NCBI GenBank assembly: GCA_031216915.1
Contig: CM062293.1
Location: 151,226,285-151,290,284, forward strand
Source of the DNA: Pictodentalium vernedei
Lineage: Eukaryota; Mollusca; Scaphopoda; Dentaliida; Dentaliidae
Length of the DNA: 64,000 bases
Direction of reading: 5' to 3'
The notes under the pieces were generated by a model. That model worked only from the letters and a program-made list of their open reading frames with translations. It was not told the DNA's origin and did not search any database. This document shows, in pieces, positions 23,478 to 33,170 of the stretch. The position numbers were made by a program, and so were the translations under genes. Position 1 is the stretch's first letter. Every line of letters starts with the position of its first letter.

Positions 23478-23712
23478 ATAAATTACAATATTAATGCTCA
23501 TTTGTCAGTGCTATGTTCAACAAAAAGTTTCACATAATAACTCTTACACATTAATCAACCATAAATCGTTCTAATAACATCAGAATGTTATTAGAACAAT
23601 CTATGATGATTACTGTGTAAAATTTATTGTGTGAAACTTTGCTGAATATAGCACTGAGGAAGGTCAAGGGCCGAAAGCTTTGTGACAATTGAGCATTAGT
23701 ATTGTATAGTGT
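23478..23712. mobile_element. Foldback element
   Basis: Nested inverted repeats: outer arms attacaatattaatgctca (about 23483) and tgagcattagtattgtat (about 23690), middle CAGTGCTAT (23506) and ATAGCACTG (to 23656), and a centre GTTCTAATAACAT / ATGTTATTAGAAC. No coding sequence. Confidence 0.6.
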
Positions 23713-23733
23713 TAATTTGCATAACTGTTCAAG

Positions 23734-24010
23734 TTAAAACCTAATGCAGCAACTAACAGCTGCAAGGAATTCTGGCACAGTTTGTCTTCGTACAGATAAC
23801 TGAGAACATAATGTTTTCACATGAGCTTGAAGCTGCTTTGTGTCCTTTCGGACACATTTTCTAGAAGGTTCATCAAGTCTCAAATGTTCAGTTTGTGAGG
23901 GCACAAAGCTGATCTCTTTGTATACATTTAACTGTATGCCAAAGTCCTGGATTCTTATGGACCACCAAGTGACTAAAAGAATTATTCCAGAATTCAAAAA
24001 TATTGTTTGT
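23734..24010 (-). pseudogene. DIRS/YR-type reverse transcriptase fragment outside the DIRS copy
   Basis: Minus-strand frame with DFGIQLNVYKEISFVPSQTE followed later by KQLQAHVKTLCSQLSVRRQT and EFLAAVSC. This matches, from memory, the stretch after the catalytic box of DIRS-family RTs (LN..KS..VPSQ..EHLG..., then ...VR..AEFLG..VS). Several expected residues are missing, so it is decayed. It lies just outside the terminal repeat of the DIRS copy at 24360, so it is a separate insertion. Gypsy-like RT is the alternative. Confidence 0.5.
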
Positions 24011-24049
24011 TCTTGAACCATCAGACATTGTCTCTTCAAATATACTTAG

Positions 24050-24290
24050 TCAAAAAAGAAAGTATAATAGAAACAAATGTGAAAAAATAGCATAAAGGAT
24101 GAAATACAATAGTTCTAATGATGCATGTTTGTGGACAAGAAGTCGTGCAAAGAGTTTAATGACATGTTGTTGTAGTCCACCCAACCGTATACAATTTTGC
24201 TACGGATTTCAAAATAGCATGTGCTACCTGTGAATGTCAAATTGAATGGGTGACCAACGATTTTCTTTGTGTTATGTTGTGCTAGAGAGC
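24050..24290. repeat. Dispersed repeat, also at 63823-64000
   Basis: Nearly identical to the last ~180 bp of the window in the same orientation (tagaaacaaatgtgaaaaaa, gtggacaagaagtcgtgcaa, ccacccaaccgtatacaatt). Small differences include an extra taacat-like insertion in the second copy. Element class unknown; no coding sequence. Confidence 0.7.
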
Positions 24291-24362
24291 CTGGGTTATT
24301 GAGAAAACACGCAAGTTTTTGTCTTCCAACATTTTATAAAATGCCAAGGTTAACCGAAAGTT

Positions 24363-24586
24363 AAAAAATTTATAGTAATTTATATATTTTTTATACTTAC
24401 CTATGACCCAGACATAGCTGGTGCTAACTCTTAAAATATAGGGCCAAACACAAATTTTGCCCCCCAATCCCCAAAATTTGCATCTAAAACTAAAGAAAAC
24501 ATGTCCTGAAAGGCCCTCCACACTTCGCCCCTACTGCGCATGCGCAGTGTCAAGGACGTTCCGAAATTGGCGCCATTTATCATTCT
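24363..24586. repeat. DIRS copy B right inverted terminal repeat with extension
   Basis: 24390-24586 is the reverse complement of 31151-31351 with few changes. The outer ~27 bp (aaaaaatttatagtaatttat...) has no counterpart at the other end but does match the internal complementary region. The palindrome ACTGCGCATGCGCAGT is at 24533-24548. Confidence 0.8.
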
Positions 24587-24661
24587 AATAACCAGTGCCT
24601 GGTAAGCGCTATGTACTCAGCGGGGAGGCAAGAGTTCCCAACTCCTGGGAGGGCCATCCCC

Positions 24662-24750
24662 GTCTGGGTCATTGGTAAGTATAAAAAATATATAAATTAC
24701 TATAAATTTTTTAACATTTTTATACTGTACCAATGACCCAGACATAGCTG
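24662..24750. repeat. DIRS internal complementary region (89 bp)
   Basis: Left half (gtctgggtcattggtaagta... to aaatttttt) is the complement of the extended right terminus at 24363-24411. Right half (24716-24750, atttttatactgtaccaatg ... catagctg) is the exact complement of the 5' terminus 31317-31351. The halves meet at AAC (24713-24715). In DIRS elements this region is the template that lets the two ends be joined into a circle. Confidence 0.85.
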
Positions 24751-25374
24751 AATAGTAAAAAGGCTGGAGGGCCAAGGACATAGAGCAAAATGGAATACGC
24801 TCAATAAAATAAAATAGAGTCATCCCCTGTAGGGAAAAGAAGTAATAGGCCTTACATGTATCTTTCTTATTTATGATAAATTAGAAAGATACAACACCTT
24901 CCAAAAATTGAGCTTCATACATCCATGTACTCTATTAATATCCAATAATCCTTATACTAATAATTTTTAAAGTAAGCCAATAATAAAGTAAGTCTAGAGA
25001 ATAGAGACTTTTATACTCCTAAAAGTGTGTGAGAATTGCATAATCATGTCCGTTGACATATGCAATATTCAAAAGCTATACTTTAAAAACTAAGACTTGA
25101 ATGAATTTTATAAACTTAAACTTCTCACTAAACAACCATCCCAATAACAGCTCAGAATTACTAACTCCGGAGGAGGTATCCCCTTGTTTTCATAGTAAAA
25201 ACAGGTGACCCAAGGGAACACCCTCCCCCCCCCCCCCCCCTTTTTCTTGCCCTGGGTCAAATAGCCCAGAGCGAAGAGGGCAGCCGAACGGAGACACTGC
25301 CGAAACAGACAGCCTACCTAGCTATAGTAGCAACTGTTAAGTGAATGACATTCTGAGCAGTAGATAATAGACCT

Positions 25375-26640
25375 AACAATAGAGGCCTCCAGAAATGGAC
25401 TCGATATTTCTGAGATAAAATTCATGAATGGATGGCTGAGCGCAATGAGCAGCCTTCAAAAATCTATAATAGCAACACTATTAATGTAAGCCCAAGAAGT
25501 AGAAGAACTCTTACTTCATGAGCCGAAATCTTAAGCACAACTGCTAAGCCAATGATATACCATAAGCAGTACGCTAGTTAATAGAATCCATTAACAATAA
25601 AATGGAGCGTAACGTCCTTCTACTAGACATCAAAGACAGAAGAAGCTTACGCCCTTGTAATAAACAGATATCTGTTTATAAATACATAAACTGTACCCGG
25701 AAAGAGTAAAGGCCTATGCCCATACGAAGACGGAAGGACCTTAAAATAATAGGTTCCGGATAATAGGAGCCTAACTCTTATGCAACAATCCAACCTAAAT
25801 AGTAACGGAAGTATTGATTCCGAAACTATGAAAGTGAAAATCATCCATCGATAGTGCATGAAACTCACTGACTCTACAGTAAAAGAGAAACCAACAGAAT
25901 TACTGTCTAAAAGGTCAGAATTTGAAAACTACTGTTTCCAGAGGCTCAAATGATTACTTAGCTAAATAAGAACCGAAGTTAAAATCCGTATAGGAATTTA
26001 ATCTAAAGATTCTAAGTCTATTTATCAAAAAGTTACTAACTGACTTAGATAAAGAGACAAAAAACTCAATTGTAAACTATCGTAGAGTGCATAGGTATGA
26101 GGTAACATAAACCTATAACCTAAATAACAACAGTCTGCAGTAGATCTTGTGAAACAAGTATACTAAAAAATAGCAATGAGTAGTATGGAGGGATCAACCA
26201 TATGAACATAATGATCCCTACAACACGACGGAAGAGCCTCCACTTAGTCGCATAGAATAGCGAAGAAGAGGATCTCCTATAGTAAGAAATCGCGTCCAAA
26301 GCTCGTCCAGTACAGTGCTTACAATGCAATACGGACCACACAACGGAATACATGAAGGTTGCGACCTTGCTGGTTGTGATAAAGATGACACGATTAACCC
26401 AGTGAAAAAAGATCCTCACATAGAGGAAGATTTCACGTTAAGATCCACAGTAGACAAGAGAGTAAATTACTCATGATCTCTGTGAAGATAGAGATGCTAT
26501 CAACAGAAATGTATTGTGGTTGTTTATCTTAGCAATACCTGCTAAAACAACAGCGCCGGAGGATACGCGTATCCTATCATTCCGTCCTATAGAACAATAG
26601 AGCGTTAACAGTATTAGCTCAGAGATCTGGACAAGCCAAC
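25375..26640 (-). pseudogene. DIRS tyrosine recombinase (YR), degenerate
   Basis: The clearest part is the C-terminal catalytic segment at about 25540-25385: KISAHEVR (the H-x-x-R box), then in a shifted frame STSWAYINSVAIIDF, then KAAHCAQPSIHEFYLRNIES (with the FYLR tyrosine) and ISGGL. Order and spacing match the ends of DIRS recombinases. Upstream to ~26640 the sequence is broken by many stops and frameshifts and only scattered similarity can be read. The enzyme would insert a DNA circle without a target duplication; this copy cannot make it. Confidence 0.65.
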
Positions 26641-27200
26641 ACATACGTCTGCAATTGATTAGCAAGCTGTGTCATAAATAAAACATCATTGGGCGCTCCC
26701 ATAGATAGCAAATCTGATTAAATACTTGTTTGTTGAGAGTCCATTCTGACAGCAACAAGCGACCCGTAAGAGAACGGGAGTGCGATAAAACAATCAGACG
26801 ACCCAGAATATGACGGACCAAAACTGAACTTGGTGTACTATAACCAACAGACGGATTCTTTCCATTAAATTGAATAACGGAAACGAAAGAGTGCCTCCCT
26901 GGTTCCGGAGATACGCCACTACTGTCGAATTAAAGGACAGGAATTTGGGCATGCGTTTCTGAATAATGTTCATGCAATGACATAAAGCAAGCCTAAAAAA
27001 CATTATTCCGCGGAAGTAAACTGATAGCTAAAAGACTGCGGAACCCAAAGACCCTGGCACTTCGAATCCGTAGGGATCAGTATATATCCCAATCTGTTTG
27101 ACTGGCAACCGTCATAACAGCCACACTCGGGTCCGGCAACTGCGGCGGCACTCTCTGAGTCAACCACCGAATGTTTGCCCCAGTCTGAATCTCTTGTAAC
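26640..27200 (-). pseudogene. DIRS RNase H and following linker, degenerate
   Basis: Minus-strand pieces read STVVAYLRNQGGTLSFPLFN (the V-A-Y-x-N-x-Q-G-G-T box of DIRS/gypsy-type RNase H) at about 26935-26880, then in another frame LLLSEWTLNKQVFNQICYLW followed by ERPM (26720-26660) and LFMTQLANQLQTYV, the usual stretch between RNase H and recombinase. GLWVPQSFSYQF near 27040 fits the start of the domain. At least three frameshifts and several stops. Reverse transcriptase expected just upstream (27200-27720) is not readable with confidence. Confidence 0.65.
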
Positions 27201-27742
27201 ACTAGATAGACAAGAGAATGTATAAATCAAGCAATTCATGGATTGCCGGAAAGTTGCCGTCGAAGAGAAGCTCCTCCGAGAACGAAGCGACTCTGAGAGA
27301 GTTCTTAACCTACTATCCACGCGTGGATGTAGCTAGGGCTGCATCACGTCTAACCAACTCCAATCAGCCACTGAAGGGCGGAGTTATACGTGAACAAACT
27401 ACTGCCCTCAAAAGAAATTACATTGAGAATAATATCCCGTAAATCTTTTCTTGAAGACGTAATGATAACGCCTCAGTAAGGCGGATTACGAATAATAAAG
27501 CGTCTAAGTTAAGTCTACTATACATAATGTCGTTCCCAACATTGAAATTGGAAAAGACATAAACGGCGAAAAAGAATATATGCAGTCTTTAATCACACCG
27601 TCTAGACGCATATGAACTCTCGGTATGCCCTGCTCTGCCAAAATAAACTATATGTAAAAAAGATAAAATGGCAGAAATGAGCCACGCGGACAAGAAACTA
27701 AACTATCATGCTTAGTAGCAGGCTTGTATATATATATAAATA

Positions 27743-27853
27743 TATAGCGTCGAAAAATAAAACACATGTTGTAATGACAATATTGGACTGCGTCGGTAAG
27801 TCAGGGACAAAGTCCCTGTACCGATCGAAAAATCCGAGTCCAATGACGCTATA
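27743..27853. other. Nested three-level stem, unit 0 of DIRS copy B
   Basis: Outer arms TATAGCGTC (27743-27751) and GACGCTATA (27845-27853). Middle arms TTGGACT (27783-27789) and AGTCCAA (27837-27843). Inner TCGGT ... ACCGA around CAGGGAC (27802-27808) loop AAA GTCCCTG (27812-27818). All arms perfect. Confidence 0.7.
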
Positions 27854-28796
27854 AGTCTCTTATCCAAGATCGCAGCAATGAAGTCCGAAAAATAATCACT
27901 GGAAGAAATGCCAGAAGATATGAAAGGCATCTTCCGATACTACTAAAGGGATAACTCGAAATCTTTCGAATCCCTTTCGCCATCCTGTCGGACCCTATAA
28001 AGCGTTCGGTCGTCCGTAGCTTGATGCAACCGCGGACCGCACCGACCCAGCGCCGTCGGATAATTCCTGATTCGACCGAGAAACCGTCAATTGCTGGGAT
28101 GCTGCGAAACAACTGTGCTAACTCGGATAGCACGTCCGTCACTGAGGCCTGAGGAGCAGCGGTCTTACGATGCATTGCCGCAGGAAGCTCCGAGATCGTT
28201 ACCCCGTGCATACTTCCAATATGCGAGCGAACGGAGTGTATAGGCCTCGTGTCCCTTGGCTACCGGATGGTGCGACCTATTCGCTGTGGAATCACTGAAT
28301 GCCGAAACTGATCGGATACTCGAGGTCACGTAGCCAATGTGTGGTCGTGTGCCCTGCTGTGAGGATGAGGAAGCATTAAAGACAGTCTCTCGGACTGTCA
28401 ATATAACGGAGCGTCCCGAGCAACGGACATATGCTCCGAATGTAAAATATCTGAACCACAACATGCGGTCCCCTATGTTGTTGGCTTCCTCCGATCTGTC
28501 CTCAATCTGCCGTCACTGGGTGAGTACTAAAGTAATTAAAGTGCTCGCATCACCCAAATCTCCTTCCTAGACCGCAACGGACGAACCCGGCAGCCGAACC
28601 ATTCGATGAATGTACGCTACACCGGGTGAGCTAGCGAATGTCACTCCGTAAGCGATAGACATATTCCATGAGCACTTATTGCCGCTAACTCTTCATTAAC
28701 TATGACGACAGAGGCACACTTTTGAAAGACATCTCCATAACTCTTCGAACAAGAAACCAGAAATGCTTGGATAGCAAGCATAAAATAATAATATAT

Positions 28797-28906
28797 ATAG
28801 CGTCGTTCAATAATTCGAAAGTTTGTGTGACATTATTGGACTATGTCGGAACTGAGGGACGATGTCCCTGAACCGAACCAAAAATTTCTAAGTCCACCGA
28901 CGCTAT
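28797..28906. other. Nested three-level stem, unit 1 of DIRS copy B
   Basis: Same design as 27743-27853 in a diverged sequence: outer ATAGCGTC (28797-28804) / GACGCTAT (28899-28906), middle TGGACT (28837-28842) / AGTCCA (28891-28896), inner AGGGAC (28855) loop GAT GTCCCT (28864-28869). Counterpart in copy A at 805-914. Confidence 0.7.
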
Positions 28907-31150
28907 CAGTTTCTTATCCGGCATCGCAGCATATGTTGTTCCGAAAGGGAAAGCTTGAAATCCACCGAATCCCTTTCGGTATCCCGTCGGACCGGATGAA
29001 ACTTTCGGACGTCCGTACCCGCTTCCGCGGAGCGTCCCGACCCAGCATCGTCGGATAAAATATATGCGACAGATTCAGTTGATGCTGGGATGCTGCGATA
29101 AACTGTGCTATTAAGGAAAGCACGTCCGTTCCCGAGGCCTGTGCAGTAGCGGACTTACGATGCATTGCCGCTGGAAGCTCCGTGTACGTTGACTCCCGCA
29201 CACTTCCTATGCGAACGTCCGGAGTCTGCAGGCCTCGAGTCCCCGGCTACCGACCCAGCGCTGTCGGATAATTCTCGATCCGACACCGTTTCTGTCGGCT
29301 GCTGCGATAAGCTGTGCTATGTGCACAAGAATGTCCGGCGTCGAGACCTGCGGAGGCGCAGTCTATCGCTGCTTCGCCGAGGGCAGCTCCGCATCAGATG
29401 GCTCCCGCATACTTTTCCTATGCAAACGTCCGGAGTCCATCGGTCTCGAATCCCTGGCTGCCGGATGGTGAGACCTGGTCGCCCAAGAATCCTTGATCGG
29501 CGAAGCTGGTAATATCGGCGGTCACGCAGCCAAGGTGCGGTCGTGTGCGCTGACGAGAAGAGGAAGCCTTAGCAGTCTCAGCGGACTGCCTATACAACGG
29601 AGCGTCCCGAGCGACGGACGTATGCTCCGCTAACGACACATTTGTACCACAACATCTGGGGCCAGATGTTGTTGAACGAGAGAGGGGCCTCTCTCGCTTG
29701 CCGTCCGGATGGACCGGAACGAGCTATGAACCGGACTAAAAGGCTTCCTCCGTTCTCCCTCCGATCCGCCGTCACTGGGTGTGCATTAAGTTAATTTTAT
29801 AGTGCTCGCATCACCCCAAAATTCCTTCTAGACCGCAACGGACGAACCCGGCTGCCGAACCATTCGGTGAATGGACGCTACACCGGGCGAGCTAGCGGAC
29901 GTCAAAGGCCGTCGAACCTACTAGGGTCCTCTTAGGCAATTGGCGTATTACATGAGCACTTTTCCGCTAGCCCTTCATTAATTGTGACGACGGAGGCACA
30001 CTGTTGGAAGACATCACAGATACATCACCCTAATCTTGATCGTCTGAAATAGAAATTGATAAAGTAGAGTGACCCTGCGGGGAAAGGACCGGAGTGTCCA
30101 AATCCCCAACAACATACCGTGACATACGCTTCCCATATTGTCATCGAAATCATACGATACAGAACAGGAGTTAATGCGAGTACACTGACCACATATAGAA
30201 TGATAATAAGGTCAGAGGAAGACTTCCTCTTAAAACAATTGATCAATATCCTTTCAATATGAAAAGAAAACAAGTCCTGGTACTCGCACTAACCCCTGGC
30301 AATCAAAATACATAATAATAATATGATCCATTAATATAGAAAAAATAATTGAAATCAAAATATTTTGAAAAAATATTTTTTCAGAACAGCCCAAGTTTCT
30401 GAAAAGTAACGTTGAGCCCCAATGGATCCCAAGCCTAAGTGTGGACAAAAATTTTAAAAATATTTTAAACAATTTATTCAACACTTACGAACAATAATAA
30501 TGTATCTAGTTATGATTAAAATAACATAAAGATATTATTATTAGAAATCCCCCCCTCACACAGAGGGCTGTTGTAAATGTAAACAATGAGTGTAAAAACA
30601 CTAAAATAAGACTCCAGGCACCCAGGCCCGAAATCAGTTACCAAAAATACACCATCTGATGCAAAACAGAGACTTCCAGAGAAGAAACTGCAGAACATCA
30701 GATGGTAGATGCAGAACACAACGCCTAACCACCCGTAGGTGAAGACGTAAACATGGGGAAAGAACAGAATTCATTCTGTTATACAGCTAAAACTCCCAAG
30801 AAATTTTAGTAATAATAATTACAGAAACTATGCCAAAAGCATGGGAGAATAGCAAGGGGGAACTTAAAGGACAGGGAGAGAGGAAAAACACTTGAAAAAA
30901 CAGTGTAACTAAATAATCAGAATGACAACAAAATGCCTGCTGCCTTGAAAATAGGTAACTTAACATAATTTCATTAAAAAATTTTAAGTTACAGCCCTGA
31001 TAATATTCTGTCACACATTCTTTTCCTCTCCTCCTTTTCTATCCTCCTTAGAATCACCATTTCACTAATATTTATGTGTCTGGCATCATTTAAACTGAGA
31101 TTTAAAAGCACAAAGATCAGTCAGATGTTAACTGATGAAGGGCCAAACTT

Positions 31151-31351
31151 AGAATGATAAATGGCGCCAATTTCGGAACGTCCTTGACACTGCGCATGCG
31201 CAGTAGGGGCGAAGTGTGGAGGGCCTTTCAGGACATGTTTTCTTTAGTTTTAGATGCAAATTTTGGGGATTGGGGGGCAAAATTTGTGTTTGGCCCTATA
31301 TTTTAAGAGTTAGCACCAGCTATGTCTGGGTCATTGGTACAGTATAAAAAT
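31151..31351. repeat. DIRS copy B left (5') inverted terminal repeat
   Basis: 201 bp from agaatgataaatggcgcc to cagtataaaaat; palindrome ACTGCGCATGCGCAGT at 31189-31204. Direct match to 2999-3199. The outermost 35 bp are exactly complementary to 24716-24750. Confidence 0.82.
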
Positions 31352-31359
31352 ATTAGAGT

Positions 31360-32410
31360 TTGCGTGCCATCAGTATGCATGAGGCTGGGATACCTCCAGA
31401 TGGGCTCGCTGCTGAGTTCAGTCACTGTGGCCACTATTTACCGTCTCATTGGAAGGTATAGAACCACTGGATCTACTGCCGACTGACCACGTTCAGGTCG
31501 ACCAAGAGTTATGACCCCTGCACAAGACTGACACATCAGGACACTTCACTTGTGGGATCGCTTCTTTCCGGCAACAAGGACAGCAGCAATTACTCCTGGT
31601 AGAACTAACAATAGAATCAGTGCACAAACTGTCCGCAACAGACTCGCTGAACACGGCATCTGCAGTACGGACCAATCCTTACCCAATGCCACTGTACTGT
31701 CAGAATTGAATGGGTACGTCAGTGTGTTCGCTGGACTCAGCAGCGTTTGAGCACAGTTCTTTTTAGTGATGAATCACGATTTCGTCTATGGTGCACTGAT
31801 GGCAGGGCAAGAATGTATCGCCGATGAGAAGAACGGTTTTCTGATGCTTGTGTGCGGGAATGCGACCGTTTTAGCGGGGTAGTGTAATGGTTTGGGCAGG
31901 AATTTCCTTGCACCATCGAACACAGTTTATCTTCATTGATGGTAATCTGAATGGACAGTGATATAGGGACGAAATTCTTAACGCTGTTGTTGTTGTCCCG
32001 TTGTTCAACGCTAACGTCAGATTGCAGTTATTCCAGCAAGACAATGCTCGATGTCATGTGGTGCGTATCTGTCGTGACTTTCTTGAGGAGCAGAACATCA
32101 AACTTCTTCCCTGGCCCCCACTTTCGCCAGATTTGTCGCCAATCGAGCATCTTTGAGATCAATTGGACCGTCGGGTATCACTTCATGATCTTCAGATATT
32201 AGGCGATTTACGTAATGTTCTAAGGCAGGAGTGGAATGTAATACCACAGGGTGACATCCAAAGACCTATCAGGTCCATGCGCCGTTGATGTCTTGCCATC
32301 CAAGAGGCAAACAGTGGACATACAGGCTATTGACTGCATGTGTGAACTTTTCATTCCACCCCATGTCTGAATTGCGACGTCCTGACGTGACGCTGGCAAC
32401 AGTAAGAACA
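31360..32410 (+). pseudogene. Tc1-like DD34E transposase, degenerate
   Basis: Plus-strand fragments in order: helix-turn-helix remnants and YRLIGRYRTTGSTAD, then PRSGRPRVMTPAQD near 31490-31530, HLWDRFFPATRTAAITPGRT and RISAQTVRNRLAEHGIC (31545-31665), FFSDESRF (first catalytic Asp, ~31760), QQDNARCHVV (second Asp, ~32035), SPDLSPIEHL then TGA where Trp is usual, then DQLD (catalytic Glu, ~32130-32170), and RQEWNVIPQG near the C terminus. Multiple frameshifts and stops make it dead. Terminal inverted repeats of this element were not identified. It starts right next to the DIRS end. Confidence 0.85.
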
Positions 32411-32559
32411 TGAAATTTATGCAAATTCATACAGCTGGACTTGAAATATGAATTTACAGCTAGAGGAAGTGATTGTACCTTCGGAACAATACACAGGATT
32501 TTCCTTAATGGTTTTACTCACTGTTCTACTCAGCAAGACCAAAGGGAGCTCGATACCAA

Positions 32560-33170
32560 ATAAAAATATGAATTTTTTTTCGGTTTCGTGAAATGTTTGG
32601 CAGAAAGGTGTTAACAAACTACCATTTTGTGCCCTTGATTAAAGAAAAGTGTATTACAGTCATTCCTGTGAAAAGTTCAAGTCAATCGCCCCTTCCAGTC
32701 CAAAGATATCGGTTCCCACACATTTGGGCGTTTTGGGCGGTTTTGGCTGGAAAAACATGTTCCGCAATGTGCAGATAGTTTTATTTATGAGAACTAGTGA
32801 ATCTAGACATAAAGTAAAAAAAAACACAAGAACATTTTTTTCAATTTTTGGTCACAGTGTCCCAAAGCCATGTTTGGCTGCTAGCAGAAGCCAAACGAAG
32901 AACAACTCCAATTCCAAAAGACGACAACTGTTCATGCACACAGTGAATTCAACATTTTTAACCTTAGAAGCTTTCAAATCATCCCCGTTGTTGAGTAGTT
33001 TGCCGGCAAAGTAGCCTGGTCGTAACAAAAATTTCAGACTTTTAGTCGAAAATTTCAAACCGAAATCTTTTCGGGTGCAAAAAAATTTTTTTTTCCGTCT
33101 TCCTCGGCTTTTTCGTCTCAGAATTGAGAAGAACGCAAAAAACGAATTTTTGATGAGCCTATTAACACAT
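32560..33170. repeat. Unit of a ~0.9-kb tandem repeat family (X block)
   Basis: Starts near gtttggcagaaaggtgttaac and includes gtgtattacagtcattcctg, ttccagtccaaagatatcgg, ttggtcacagtgtc and caactgttcatgcacacagt. Homologous to 37282-37690 and 41640-41940, in the same orientation. The following A/T-run block with cgtctcagaattgag links it to the Y blocks. Confidence 0.7.

Larger units (their letters stand above)
27743..30000. repeat. Tandem stem-rich units in the 5' part of DIRS copy B
   Basis: End of one unit (27743-28043), a full unit from 28044 (acccagcgccgtcggataat), another from about 29040 (acccagcatcgtcggataaa) and an extra ~208-bp partial one from about 29252 (acccagcgctgtcggataat). Two nested stem sets lie at 27743-27853 and 28797-28906. 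Compared with copy A, 75 bp after 28483 and 57 bp after 28930 are deleted between short direct repeats. Short open frames are present on both strands but not long enough to support a gene. Confidence 0.7.
24360..31354 (-). mobile_element. DIRS-type tyrosine-recombinase retrotransposon, copy B (complete, decayed)
   Basis: About 7.0 kb, read on the minus strand (5' end at 31351). Left terminal repeat 31151-31351; right terminal repeat 24586-24390 as its reverse complement with an outer extension of about 27 bp (24363-24389). An internal complementary region at 24662-24750 lies next to the right repeat. Decayed RNase H and tyrosine recombinase lie at 27200-25375 in DIRS order. Trinucleotides at the ends, in element sense, are AAT (5') and AAC (3'), and AAC is also at the centre of the internal complementary region, as expected of a circle-junction. 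No LTR, integrase or target duplication is seen. It lies in the 25.3-kb intron of the host gene, same strand as the gene. Confidence 0.82.

Noticed and set aside
27218-27442. Plus-strand frame inside the DIRS copy and other short plus frames there
   Set aside because: They overlie minus-strand RNase H/RT remains and have no features of their own.
30025-30484. Hydrophobic minus-strand frames shared by both DIRS copies
   Set aside because: Sharing follows from the near-identity of the copies; no motif or start context supports a protein, although a first-ORF remnant cannot be excluded.
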